This document shows positions 10,230 through 18,966 of a stretch of 64,000 nt of DNA, piece after piece. The notes beneath the pieces are model-generated. The model was given only the letters and a program-made list of their open reading frames with translations. It did not search any database and was not told where the DNA came from. This DNA comes from Brachybacterium avium. GTDB taxonomy: Bacteria; Actinomycetota; Actinomycetes; Actinomycetales; Dermabacteraceae. The DNA lies in NCBI RefSeq assembly GCF_002216795.1, contig NZ_CP022316.1, forward strand, positions 2,108,001 through 2,172,000. The letters are read 5' to 3'. A program made the translations under genes and the position numbers. The first letter of the stretch is position 1; every line of letters begins with the position of its first letter.

Positions 10230-11531
10230 ATGATCACTGCCGCACCGACCGCGCTGCTCGCCCTCGGCGCGCTCGCGGCACTGGTGATCGCAGTGATCGT
10301 GCTGCGCGCCGTCCCCAAGGGGGCAGTCGTCGCCTGGGCAGTGGTGCTCTTCCTCGTCCCCGTGTGGGTGGGGGTCAGCATCGGCTTCTTCTGGTACGGC
10401 ATCACGGTGCTGACCGCGGTCCTGCTGATCGTCTTGTGGGCGAAGGTTCCGCTGCATCCCGCCGACGGATGGATAGCCGCGTTCCTCGTCGTGCTGAGCG
10501 CCATGTTCGTTCTGAAGGGTGTGACTCTGTCGGTGACCGTCACGGCAGTGCTCGAATGGGTGGTCCCGTACGTCTGGGGGCGCATCATCATCGCGCGGGT
10601 CGACGAGCGCTGGGTGATGCGGACGATCGCCGGCGTCGCGGTGGCCGCCGCATTGCTCGGCATCATCGAATTCTCGACGTCCTTCAACCCGTGGGTGCTG
10701 ATTCCCGGCCCGGAGCCCCTCTACTCGACCTGGAGCGAACTGCAGCCCCGGGGCGGGGTGCTCCGGGTCGAGGGGGCTTTCGGACACTCGATCGCCCTCG
10801 GGACGACCCTCGCGATGTCGTCGGCCTTCGTCATCGCGGCGCGTTGGAGGCCCGCCCTCACGATGCTTGCTCTCAGCACGCTCACGGCCGCCGTCGTGCT
10901 GACATTCAGCCGCACGGGGCTGGTCTCGCTGGTGCTCACCGTCGTGTTGTCGGTCCTGCTTCTGCCCGGCCTCTCCCGGCGGCTGCGTGCGGGGGTCGTC
11001 GGCCTCGGCGTCGTCGCCGTCGCAGTGGTCGTCCCGGTGCTGGACTCCGTGCTCGGGGCCGCCGGTGAGGAGGCGGACGGGAGCGCCGGGTATCGCGCGG
11101 ACCTTCTGGTCCTGCTCCGGCAGGTGGATCTCTTCGGAAACGCAGGGGACTGGACGTCGCTGGTCTCCGGTGACCAGTACCTCGGGTATTTTGCGCGGTC
11201 GACGGACAATGCGCTCCTGTCGATCATGCTCAAGATCGGCGCCGTCCCGACGCTCCTCCTCGTCGCCGCGATCATCGGCGCGGTCCTGATGGTGTTCCGT
11301 CGGCGGGGGCGGAGCCCGGCGGCGATCGCAGTCGTGGGGCAGCTGCCGAGCCTGGTCGTGGTCGCGATGATCACCCAGTACGGGACCTTCTTCTGGTTCT
11401 GCGTGGGCCTCGCCATTGCGTCGGGCACCCGGACGGGCGACCGGTCCGAAGACGACCTCGGTCCAGTGCGAGCGGGGCGAGAGCCGGAGAACCGGTCCCG
11501 CTTCGGTCCCGGAGTAAGCCACGACCGATAG
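10230..11531 (+). CDS. O-antigen-ligase/polymerase-like membrane protein
   Basis: ATG 10230 lies 11 bp after the surface-protein stop, with AGGAT nearby. The 433 residues form about ten to twelve hydrophobic helices with a larger external loop in the middle (residues ~155-190, FSTSFNPWVLIPGPEP region) and a central helix pair containing FSRTGLVSLVL. This is the layout of Wzy/WaaL-type O-antigen polymerases and ligases, which lack conserved sequence motifs. The C terminus is hydrophilic. Between the surface protein and the chain-length regulator, it is the best candidate for the polymerase that joins lipid-linked repeats outside the membrane. Confidence 0.75.
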   Translation: MITAAPTALLALGALAALVIAVIVLRAVPKGAVVAWAVVLFLVPVWVGVSIGFFWYGITVLTAVLLIVLWAKVPLHPADGWIAAFLVVLSAMFVLKGVTLSVTVTAVLEWVVPYVWGRIIIARVDERWVMRTIAGVAVAAALLGIIEFSTSFNPWVLIPGPEPLYSTWSELQPRGGVLRVEGAFGHSIALGTTLAMSSAFVIAARWRPALTMLALSTLTAAVVLTFSRTGLVSLVLTVVLSVLLLPGLSRRLRAGVVGLGVVAVAVVVPVLDSVLGAAGEEADGSAGYRADLLVLLRQVDLFGNAGDWTSLVSGDQYLGYFARSTDNALLSIMLKIGAVPTLLLVAAIIGAVLMVFRRRGRSPAAIAVVGQLPSLVVVAMITQYGTFFWFCVGLAIASGTRTGDRSEDDLGPVRAGREPENRSRFGPGVSHDR

Positions 11532-11553
11532 GATCGGCGTACTAGGGGGTGTG

Positions 11554-12909
11554 ATGTCTGATTCGTCTGCGGGCCTGCCGGTGCTTCTCGCCGCACTGCG
11601 CAAGCTCTGGTGGGTGGTCGTGATCGGTGGCGTGCTCGGTGCCGCGGGGAGCCTCGGATATTCATCCCTCCAGACGCCGCTGTACACGGCCACCAGCTCG
11701 CTCCACTTCTCGATCACCCAGGGCAGCAGTGCGACAGACCTGAACCAGGGGGCCAGCTACACGCAGAGCCAGATGCTCTCGTACGCCCAGCTGGTCGAAG
11801 GCTCGCTCGTCCTCCAGCCGGTGATCGACGAGCTCGACCTTGGGACGACGCCGAGCGAGCTGTCCCGGTCGATCTCGGTATCGATCCCCCGGGACACCTC
11901 GACGATGAAAATCACCGCGACCGCGACGGACCCTCAGCGTGCGGCAGATCTCGCCGCAGCGAGCTCCGAGCACCTCATCGAGGTGCTTGATGAGGAGGGG
12001 TCGAAGACTGCAGACGGTTCCCCGTCGGTAACCGTCGCGATCTACGACGAGGCGGTTCCGCCCCGCTATCAGTCCTCGCCCGACAAGACCCGTGATGCGT
12101 TCCTCGGCGGCGTCATCGGAGGCATGGTCGGGATTGCGACGGCCCTGCTCATCGCGCTGCTCGACACTCGAGTCCGCAATGAGGAGATCCTGGTCGAGGC
12201 CGGCGGCGACCCCGTGCTCGGCGTCGTCTCGAAGGCCCCGCTGCTCCAGGCCCGCACTCTTGCGGTCGCACTGGAGCCGCTGAGCCGGACCGCGGAGGAC
12301 TTCCACCGGATCCGGTCGGCGCTGACTTACGCGAACGTCAGCTCCAGAGTGCGCGTCCTGCTGGTGACCGCGGGGATGCCCGGGGAGGGGAAGTCGACGA
12401 TCTCCGTCAACCTCGCGATGACTCTGGCTGGCCTGCGTCACTCGGTGCTGCTCATCGATGCGGATCTGCGGCGTCCCCGGGTCCACTTCCATGCAGGGAT
12501 CGACGGTTCCGTCGGTCTGACGAACGTGCTGCTCGAGCAGGTCTCGCTGGATGTCGCGACGCATTCCGTGAGCGGAACGACGCTCGACGTGCTCCCTTCC
12601 GGAGAGATCCCTCCGAACCCGGCGGAGATACTCACCTCCCATCGGATGGAGGAGCTGATCGCTGCAGTGTCGAGCAAGTACGACTACGTCATCATCGACA
12701 CCCCGCCCACCCTCAGCGTTGCGGATGCCAATCTGCTCGCACCGATCGCCGATGGCGTCCTGCTCGTCGTGGATGCGACCAAGACCCGACGTGCCGCCCT
12801 GGCCGAAAGCATGAAGACCTTGGAGATGGGCGGCGCCCGCATCCTCGGAACGGTGCTGAACCGTGCACGACCGGTCCGCCGACGCGACAGCTACTACGCC
12901 GAGAGCTGA
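11554..12909 (+). CDS. Polysaccharide chain-length regulator / BY-kinase (Wzz-CpsD fusion)
   Basis: ATG 11554 (a GTG at 11551 precedes it) after an AGGGGG run. Residues ~15-40 and ~185-205 are the two Wzz-type TM helices flanking an extracytoplasmic domain. The cytoplasmic C-terminal half has Walker A GMPGEGKST (~273-281), Walker A' LLIDADLRRP (~298-307) and Walker B VIIDTPP (~379), the signature of bacterial tyrosine kinases. The tail ends RRDSYYAES; tyrosines 447-448 are the only visible autophosphorylation cluster, shorter than usual. It sets chain length and export with the polymerase just upstream, and is the expected substrate of the phosphatase at 2825-3430. Confidence 0.9.
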   Translation: MSDSSAGLPVLLAALRKLWWVVVIGGVLGAAGSLGYSSLQTPLYTATSSLHFSITQGSSATDLNQGASYTQSQMLSYAQLVEGSLVLQPVIDELDLGTTPSELSRSISVSIPRDTSTMKITATATDPQRAADLAAASSEHLIEVLDEEGSKTADGSPSVTVAIYDEAVPPRYQSSPDKTRDAFLGGVIGGMVGIATALLIALLDTRVRNEEILVEAGGDPVLGVVSKAPLLQARTLAVALEPLSRTAEDFHRIRSALTYANVSSRVRVLLVTAGMPGEGKSTISVNLAMTLAGLRHSVLLIDADLRRPRVHFHAGIDGSVGLTNVLLEQVSLDVATHSVSGTTLDVLPSGEIPPNPAEILTSHRMEELIAAVSSKYDYVIIDTPPTLSVADANLLAPIADGVLLVVDATKTRRAALAESMKTLEMGGARILGTVLNRARPVRRRDSYYAES

Positions 12910-13094
12910 CGAAGATGAGGTGGGCGAGTGCGGGGCCGGTGGACGCCGTCGCCCGCCATGGAGGACGACGGGACAGGGTGGGCGGAAGCCCTCGGGCATG
13001 TCGCGCCGGAGCTGTCCGCTCTCCCATGACCGATGAGATAATCGGACATACCCTGATAAGCTCGGACCTTCCCGACATTTAAGGCGGGGTTGAT

Positions 13095-14351
13095 GTGTCA
13101 AAGGCACGGAGCGCGAGTCGGACTGGGGTGATCGAAGTGACGCACTCGCTCGATGCTGCGGTTGCGCGCGTGGTGGCCGATGGGAACTGCAGCGGTTGTG
13201 GGGCATGCACCCTGCTCGACCCGGGGCTCTCGATGCAGCTCTCGCCCGAGGGGTTCATGAGGCCGGTCCGCGTTTCGAGAGGAGGCTCGGCGAGGGCGGA
13301 TCCGGTGACGGAGTTCGCCGAGATCTGCCCGGGGCGCATCGTATCCTCCCCGCATCCTGATTCCGCTGAGCGGCATCCGCAGCTCGGCTCCTACCTGGAG
13401 GCATGGTCCGTGTGGGCGACGGATCCTGATGCTCGCTTCCGAGGGGCGAGCGGTGGGGTGCTGACGTCCTTGTCGGCCTGGCTCACGCAGACGGGACGGG
13501 CGGACAGGGTGTTCGGCGCAGGACCGGATGTGAACCCGCGCCGTACGGTGAGCGTGACGATCACGGATCGGAAGACGGCGCTGGCCGCCGCGGGGTCCCG
13601 CTACGCACCCGTCGCCGCTCTTGTGTCGCAGCACGTGCTGGACCCGCGCAGCGCAGTGATCACGAAACCGTGTGAAGCCAGTGCTCTGCATCGGCTGCTG
13701 GACGGTCGGGAACCGGAGGAGCGCCCCTTGATCCTGTCGTTCTTCTGCGCCGGGGTCCCCAGTCAGCACGCGACGGACGCACTGGTGAGGGAGCTCGGTG
13801 TACCCGACGAGGAAGATCTGACCGCGCTGCGCTACCGCGGCTCCGGCTGGCCGGGACGCTTCACGGCCTCGACCGCGTCTCGTGACGTCTCGATGGACTA
13901 CCGGACCTCCTGGGGCAAGCGCCTGGGGCCGACGATGCAGTGGCGATGCAAGATCTGTCCGGACGGTGTCGGAGAGTCCGCAGACCTTGCGGTGTGCGAC
14001 TTCTGGGAGGTCGACGAGCGCGGGTACCCGCGGTTCGACGAGGACGATGGGAAGAGCGGACTGCTCGTGCGCACGGAGCGCGGTCGCCGGTTGCTGCATG
14101 ACGCTCTGGCGGAGGGAGTGCTCGACGGGGCGCCCGTCCGCGCCGAGGGGATCGCCGCGGTCCAGCCGGGGCAGACCGGTCGACGTGAAACGCTCTTCGG
14201 TCGCCTGATGGGTGCGCGGCTGGGCGGCGTCAGGGTCCCGAGATACCGGGGCTTCCCGCTGGCGCGACTCGCTCTGATCGATGTGCGCCTCAGCATCCGG
14301 CACGCGCGTGGCGCTTTCAAGCGAGTTCGGGCCGGGCGAGTGGGTAGGTGA
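13095..14351 (+). CDS. FrhB/FdhB-type flavin and iron-sulfur protein of polysaccharide loci
   Basis: GTG 13095 is preceded by AAGGCGGGG. The 418-residue protein has the N-terminal cluster motif C32-SG-C35-GA-C38-T and, around residue 284, CKICPDGVGESADLAVCDFW, as in the coenzyme F420 hydrogenase/dehydrogenase beta-subunit family (FrhB_FdhB N and C domains). Members of this family that sit in surface-polysaccharide clusters usually accompany pyruvyl transferases; one is present at 17519-18619. The role is probably a redox step on a sugar or carrier, but no substrate is established. Whether F420 or another flavin is used cannot be read from sequence. The 185-bp gap before it holds only short A/T-rich stretches and a 5-bp inverted repeat (13030-13045). 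Confidence 0.85.
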   Translation: MSKARSASRTGVIEVTHSLDAAVARVVADGNCSGCGACTLLDPGLSMQLSPEGFMRPVRVSRGGSARADPVTEFAEICPGRIVSSPHPDSAERHPQLGSYLEAWSVWATDPDARFRGASGGVLTSLSAWLTQTGRADRVFGAGPDVNPRRTVSVTITDRKTALAAAGSRYAPVAALVSQHVLDPRSAVITKPCEASALHRLLDGREPEERPLILSFFCAGVPSQHATDALVRELGVPDEEDLTALRYRGSGWPGRFTASTASRDVSMDYRTSWGKRLGPTMQWRCKICPDGVGESADLAVCDFWEVDERGYPRFDEDDGKSGLLVRTERGRRLLHDALAEGVLDGAPVRAEGIAAVQPGQTGRRETLFGRLMGARLGGVRVPRYRGFPLARLALIDVRLSIRHARGAFKRVRAGRVGR

Positions 14352-14489
14352 TTACCAGGTGAGCAGTGATCGCACGGAGCCGATGGCGGACTCAGGAGGC
14401 TGCCCGAAGCATGCCGGTGATCGTCGAAGTCCGGTGCGCGCGTGCGGAGCCGGCAGTCAGTGCGATGGAACGTCGAGCGGAGCCATGGG

Positions 14490-16328
14490 ATGACACGACG
14501 AGGAAAGCGTACGACCTCCCCGATGGTGCGGATTCGAGAATCTCTCACCGCGTGGCGGAGGATCGCGACGTTCTTCACCGGCTCGACGCGGCAGATGGTT
14601 CTGATCGCCTTGGTCTCCGTGGCGACCGGCCTCGCGGAGGCGCTCCTGCTCACCCTCATCGCCTCGATCGCGATGGCGATCGCGGACGGCGCGAGTGACG
14701 TTCAGGTGGCGCTCTTCGGCGCGAGCGTGACCGGGAGCCGCATGGAGATGATCGTCGTGAGCCTGATCGTGGCGATCGTTCGGGGGGCTCTCCAGCTCCT
14801 CGTCGCCTACCTTCCCGCGCGGATGAGCGCGCAGGCGATGGCACGCCTGCGCCAACGGCTGTTCGATGGATTCGTCGGCTCTACGTGGAGCGTGAAGGGC
14901 AGTGAGCGCGAGGGCGGATTCCAGTCCCTCATGATCAACCAGGTCAATGCGACGGCGCAGACGATCATCGTGATGAGCGTGGCAATCTCATCGATGCTGA
15001 TGTTCTTGACGCTGCTGGTCTCCGCCGTGGCGCTGAGCCCCGCCGCGGCGGCCGTCATCACCGTGGCGTCCCTCGCGCTGTTCGTCGCACTGCGGCCGAT
15101 GGCGAAGAATCTCCGGAAGAGTTCGACGAACCTCAGCTCGGAGGGCATCGAGTACGCCAAGACCACGCAGGACGTCGCGTCGATCGCCGAGGAGATCCAG
15201 GTGTTCGGAGCCAGCCCCACGTACCGCGGCATCTTCTACGATCAGCTCCGCGCCGTCCAGAAGCCGTTCCAGCACACCCGCTTCATGAGCCAGGCAGTGC
15301 CGGCGCTCTACCAGAGCACCGCGCTCCTGATCCTGGTCATCGCGCTGCTCGTCGTCTCCCTCGCCGGTGCACAGTCGGTCACGACGCTGGGAGCTGTCGT
15401 CCTGATGCTGGTGCGAGCCGTCACCTACGGGCAGCGAGTCCAGACTTCCCTGACGACGATCGACGAGAAGGTCCCGTTCATGCTCCACCTCGCCGACGCC
15501 ATCGAGCAGTACGAGGACAACGCCGAAGTCCCGGGAGAGACCTCGCTGGAGTCCATCGAACATCTCCAGTTCCGCGACGTGTCCTATGAATACACACCCG
15601 GGAAGAGCGCACTTGAAGAGGTCTCCTTCTCGGTGAAGATGGGAGAGGTCGTCGGCATCGTCGGCCCCTCCGGGTCCGGCAAATCCACCCTGGTCCAGCT
15701 CTTGCTTCGGCTGCGGGAGCCCGCCGAGGGCACATACCTCGTCAACGGGCTGGCAGCGCAGGAGCTGCGTCGCTCCGATTGGCGGAAGCTGGTCGCGTAT
15801 GTGCCGCAGATGCCACAGCTGGTCTTCGGGACCGTGCGGGAGAACATCCGCTTCTATCGCGAAGAGCTCACGGACGATGACATCGTCCTGGCCGCACAGC
15901 GCGCCCACGTCCACGAGGACATCTTGCGTCTGTCCGATGGCTACGACACGGTTGTCGGCCTGCGGTCGGCCAGCATCTCCGGCGGCCAGGCGCAGCGGAT
16001 CTGTCTCGCGCGCGCCTTCGCAGCGAATCCCAAGGTGGTCATTCTGGACGAGCCGACGAGCGCGCTGGACGTGAAGTCCGAGGGTCTGGTGCAGAAATCC
16101 CTCGAAGCGCTCGGGGGCGAGGCGATCGTCTTCCTCGTCGCGCACCGGCTGACGACGCTCACCGTCTGCGACCGTGTCATGGTCATCAAGGATGGTCGCC
16201 TCGAAGGGTTCGAGACGACCGAGGAACTCTTCAGATCGAACGACTTCTTCCATGAGGTCACGACCATCACCCGATCCGGGAACGGTGAAGCGCCCGGTAG
16301 TGGTCCAGGGATCGAGGAGCAGCGGTGA
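14490..16328 (+). CDS. ABC transporter, fused permease and ATPase (type IV exporter fold)
   Basis: ATG 14490 is chosen because GAGCGGAG lies just upstream; a later ATG at 14523 is possible. The ~612 residues carry six TM helices (residues ~30-330), then an ATPase domain: Walker A GPSGSGKST (~393-401), Q-loop, signature ISGGQAQR (~495), Walker B VVILDEPTSALD (~512-523) and H-loop AHRLTT (~551). No Wzx flippase is seen in the locus, so this exporter is the best candidate for moving a lipid-linked glycan or another envelope product. It overlaps the next gene by four bases (GTGA), so the pair is translationally coupled. Confidence 0.88.
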   Translation: MTRRGKRTTSPMVRIRESLTAWRRIATFFTGSTRQMVLIALVSVATGLAEALLLTLIASIAMAIADGASDVQVALFGASVTGSRMEMIVVSLIVAIVRGALQLLVAYLPARMSAQAMARLRQRLFDGFVGSTWSVKGSEREGGFQSLMINQVNATAQTIIVMSVAISSMLMFLTLLVSAVALSPAAAAVITVASLALFVALRPMAKNLRKSSTNLSSEGIEYAKTTQDVASIAEEIQVFGASPTYRGIFYDQLRAVQKPFQHTRFMSQAVPALYQSTALLILVIALLVVSLAGAQSVTTLGAVVLMLVRAVTYGQRVQTSLTTIDEKVPFMLHLADAIEQYEDNAEVPGETSLESIEHLQFRDVSYEYTPGKSALEEVSFSVKMGEVVGIVGPSGSGKSTLVQLLLRLREPAEGTYLVNGLAAQELRRSDWRKLVAYVPQMPQLVFGTVRENIRFYREELTDDDIVLAAQRAHVHEDILRLSDGYDTVVGLRSASISGGQAQRICLARAFAANPKVVILDEPTSALDVKSEGLVQKSLEALGGEAIVFLVAHRLTTLTVCDRVMVIKDGRLEGFETTEELFRSNDFFHEVTTITRSGNGEAPGSGPGIEEQR

Positions 16329-17431
16329 GACCTGCGCGGAAGCTCCGCAGCTCGTGGCGCAGAGCCGGCTCGCTGTGGAGGGGCCTGCAGAACGGGCGGC
16401 GAACTGCGACCACGGCGAGGGGGCTGCTTCGCCCGGGCATCTATCGTCCGGTCTCGGAGACGCTCTGGGCCCGAAGGGGTGCCCGCATCCCGGTGCATCT
16501 CCTGCGGACCAAGGGTGGGAGCCCGTCGAGATCCGCGGAAGTATCGATGCCGTACAGGCTGCTCCGGCTGGTGGCGGGCACCTTCCCAGTACTAGGCCCA
16601 CGGCGCGGCAGGGCGGCCGAACTCGTGGTCGTCTCGTTCGACGGGGGGATCGTCGTCCTCGATCTAGCGGGTGGAAAGGTCCATCGGACCTATGGGACCG
16701 GCCCGCTGACCCCGGCGGACGAGGACCGGCGGAGACAGTTCATCGAACACGTCTCTGCGCCGCAGTTCCGGTTCCACCGCGAGGGCGCGGTGATCGAGGA
16801 GGAGCTGGTCGACGGTGACTACCTCGGGGACCTGGCACACGGGGAGCGGGCCGAGCTCATCACGACGCTCGTCGAACAGTTCGCGACGCTGACGGCGACG
16901 TACAGCAGCGATGCCCCGTCGGTCACGGACCGAGATCTCGAAGCCGTCCTCCAGGAGGTCGATGTCCCGCTGGGGTTCGCCCGGGCCTGGGGGAGATCGT
17001 CGACGCACTGGTTCTCCGCCCGGACACCGTGGATCCCCACACCGCGGGAGGCCAATGCGAAGAACATCGTCGTACGACCGGACGGGAGACCGGCTCCCAT
17101 CGATCTCGGCGATCTCCAGGTGGATCCCTACTTCATCTACCCCGTGGGCATCCTCATCGCTGCGGGGGACACGGTGATGCGCCGCTTCCTCTCGGGAGAG
17201 TTGGACAGCTCCTTCGCGCCGCTCTTCGAGGCCGCCGGCCGGAGCTGGCGTGGCACTCCGGAAGAACGCCAGGGCCTGCTGCTCGCACGGATCGCTTACG
17301 CGGCACACAAGGACTCTCTCGTCCAGGGGAACGCCGACCGTGCGATCTTCTCCGCATCTCTGCTCAGGAGGTGGGAAGAAGTTCGGGACGTCTTCGACGG
17401 TATCCCTCAGCATCGTGCGCAGGCACTCTAG
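16325..17431 (+). CDS. Protein-kinase-fold-like protein of the polysaccharide locus, function unknown
   Basis: GTG 16325 overlaps the ABC exporter stop (GTGA). No family was recognised with confidence over the full 368 residues. The C-terminal half contains NAKNIVVRPDG (~244-254) followed by APIDLGDL (~257-264). This resembles the catalytic-loop Asn and the metal-binding Asp of APH, LPS-kinase or Fam20-like folds, but the usual catalytic HxD upstream is replaced by PREANAKN. An N-terminal basic, Arg-rich stretch could contact membrane or glycan. Coupling to the exporter suggests modification of the exported glycan or its lipid carrier. It could also be a catalytically dead relative. Confidence 0.6.
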   Translation: MRPARKLRSSWRRAGSLWRGLQNGRRTATTARGLLRPGIYRPVSETLWARRGARIPVHLLRTKGGSPSRSAEVSMPYRLLRLVAGTFPVLGPRRGRAAELVVVSFDGGIVVLDLAGGKVHRTYGTGPLTPADEDRRRQFIEHVSAPQFRFHREGAVIEEELVDGDYLGDLAHGERAELITTLVEQFATLTATYSSDAPSVTDRDLEAVLQEVDVPLGFARAWGRSSTHWFSARTPWIPTPREANAKNIVVRPDGRPAPIDLGDLQVDPYFIYPVGILIAAGDTVMRRFLSGELDSSFAPLFEAAGRSWRGTPEERQGLLLARIAYAAHKDSLVQGNADRAIFSASLLRRWEEVRDVFDGIPQHRAQAL

Positions 17432-17473
17432 CCGCGCCATCGCATGCTATGACACGGCGCGAGGAGCCTCCGG

Positions 17474-17513
17474 GCACCGTGCGTGGTGCAGAGACGTGGG
17501 CGCCGACGCCCAC
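17474..17513. terminator. Paired hairpins between convergent genes
   Basis: GCACC-6-GGTGC (17474-17489) is followed by GTGGGCG-CCGA-CGCCCAC (17496-17513), a perfect 7-bp stem with a 4-nt loop. The hairpins lie in the 87-bp gap between converging genes; there is no long T tract. Likely a bidirectional terminator. Confidence 0.5.
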
Positions 17514-17518
17514 ACTCA

Positions 17519-18619
17519 TCACTGCTGCCGCAGCAGGTCGACCAGAGAGTCCAGGCTCGCACTCCCCCGAGCCGCCGCTGCGCCTGCCTCGGCGGTGGAG
17601 ATCCCGGCAACTTGGCTGACGACCTTCGCAGGCAGGGTCTCCAGGTCATCGGTGCGCAGGTCGAATCCTGCCGTCCAGCCGACCGATTCCAGGAGCGGGG
17701 CGAATTTTCGAGAGTACGCCAGGGGAACGGAGGGCACTCCGACGGAGAGCGCATTCAGGCATGCGTGCATCCGTGAGCCGATCAGCGCCTCGGCACCGGA
17801 GATCACCGAGCGGGTTTCGTCGAGATCGGCGGGCACGATGACCTCTGTGTCGCCACCGACCTCGTCGGCCAGAGCACGCACCGCCGGTACATCGTTGTCC
17901 GGGCTGGGGGTATCCAGGACATGGGCCAGCAGAGCGATCTCACGTCCTTCGGCGCGGAGCGCCTCGAACGTCTCACGGATCATGCGCCGGTACCCGGGCG
18001 CCGAGACGTGGGGGTTCTCGTTCCACAGCAGCCCGCTCACGTTGAGCAGGACGTCTCGGCGCCTGCCGAGCGCCGGTCGGTCGATGGCGAATACCAGGTC
18101 TGTGGTGGTCAGTTCCGGCCTCCTGCCCAGCTGTGCAGCGGCCTGCGCACTGTGAGGATCCCGGGCGATGACCAGCCCCGAGCGGCTGAGGGTGCGCCGT
18201 GCCAGCAGACGGCCGCGCCGGGTCGTGAAGGGGCCGATCGTCTGCGGCGCCATCATCGCGGTCGCGCCGGCCTGGCACGCCATCTCGTGGACCATGGACA
18301 TGGTCATGTGCCGCCCCAGGCCGTAGATGTCCGAGAAGCTGTCACCCGAACGCGTATCCCAGACGAGGTCGAAGCCGCCCAGATATTCCTGCATCCCGTA
18401 GCGGGGCAGGACACGCTCGCGCAGGAGCGAGCGCGGGCGTCCCCACGGCACCTCGGGCGGACGTGCACCGTAGTTCGTGAATGTGAGCTCTGCGTGGGGA
18501 AATGCGCGTCGGAGGAGGTCTCTGGAGCCCCTCGCGAGCGCTGCGACGCCGAGGTTGGGGGAAGACTCCTCTGCCCAGAGGATGAGAATCTTCGACGGGT
18601 CGGATGATTTGGCGGTCAC
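17519..18619 (-). CDS. Polysaccharide pyruvyl transferase family protein
   Basis: GTG 18619 is preceded by AAAGGTGAG. The 366-residue protein fits the WcaK/CsaB pyruvyl transferase family: an N-terminal nucleotide-fold segment (ILILWAEESSPNLGVAALARG), a middle AMMAPQTIGPF block, ARDPHSAQAA, and the C-terminal GSRMHACLNALSVGVPSV block typical of the family. Members transfer pyruvate from phosphoenolpyruvate as a ketal onto sugar hydroxyls, giving acidic surface polymers. Its presence with the FrhB-type protein suggests a pyruvylated exopolysaccharide. It is transcribed away from the CDP-alcohol phosphatidyltransferase across a 347-bp gap. Confidence 0.88.
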   Translation of the reverse strand: MTAKSSDPSKILILWAEESSPNLGVAALARGSRDLLRRAFPHAELTFTNYGARPPEVPWGRPRSLLRERVLPRYGMQEYLGGFDLVWDTRSGDSFSDIYGLGRHMTMSMVHEMACQAGATAMMAPQTIGPFTTRRGRLLARRTLSRSGLVIARDPHSAQAAAQLGRRPELTTTDLVFAIDRPALGRRRDVLLNVSGLLWNENPHVSAPGYRRMIRETFEALRAEGREIALLAHVLDTPSPDNDVPAVRALADEVGGDTEVIVPADLDETRSVISGAEALIGSRMHACLNALSVGVPSVPLAYSRKFAPLLESVGWTAGFDLRTDDLETLPAKVVSQVAGISTAEAGAAAARGSASLDSLVDLLRQQ

Positions 18620-18817
18620 GACTCACCTTTCTGGTCGGGTACAGGAAGTATTTAGGAAGAGGATTCGAGAGCGAGAAATCGGAGTCGCAGTCCGAGTGTC
18701 GGTGGACCCAAGGAACTCGAATACCCATCAGTGGCGGATATGAAGGAGGGCGTTCTGAATGCACGACAAGCACCGGGAATGAATGCCTGGCGTTTTTGAT
18801 ATGGGCACGCGCAAATG

Positions 18818-18853
18818 TTGCCACCCGGAGATCCTCGAGTATTATTGAGGATC
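18818..18853 (+). promoter_or_regulatory. Promoter with overlapping operator-like inverted repeat
   Basis: TTGCCA (18818-18823), 16 bp, TATTAT (18840-18845). The perfect repeat GATCCTC (18830-18836) / GAGGATC (18847-18853) surrounds the -10 box, so a bound protein would block RNA polymerase. Likely drives the CDP-alcohol phosphatidyltransferase. Confidence 0.5.
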
Positions 18854-18863
18854 GGACGCAGAA

Positions 18864-18887
18864 CGGTTCGCGTGCACGTCCGAACCG
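18864..18887. promoter_or_regulatory. 24-bp palindrome in transcript leader
   Basis: CGGTTCG (18864-18870) and CGAACCG (18881-18887) flank the inner palindrome CGTGCACG. It lies about 20 bp downstream of the -10 at 18840. It could be a second operator or an RNA hairpin. Confidence 0.4.
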
Positions 18888-18966
18888 CTGTGATCGTTCG
18901 CGCTGCCGTCGGCGGCGGGGTCACTGTCGACGTCACCGAGACCCCCCGAGATCTGGAGATCGACCT

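Larger units (their letters stand above)
18620..18966. other. Divergent intergenic region with promoter and inverted repeats
   Basis: 347 bp without a credible gene, and A/T-richer than its surroundings. It holds a promoter-like pair on the plus strand (18818-18845), an inverted repeat over that -10 (18830-18853) and a second palindrome (18864-18887). On the minus side only the AAAGGTGAG ribosome site of the pyruvyl transferase is clear. Confidence 0.6.
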
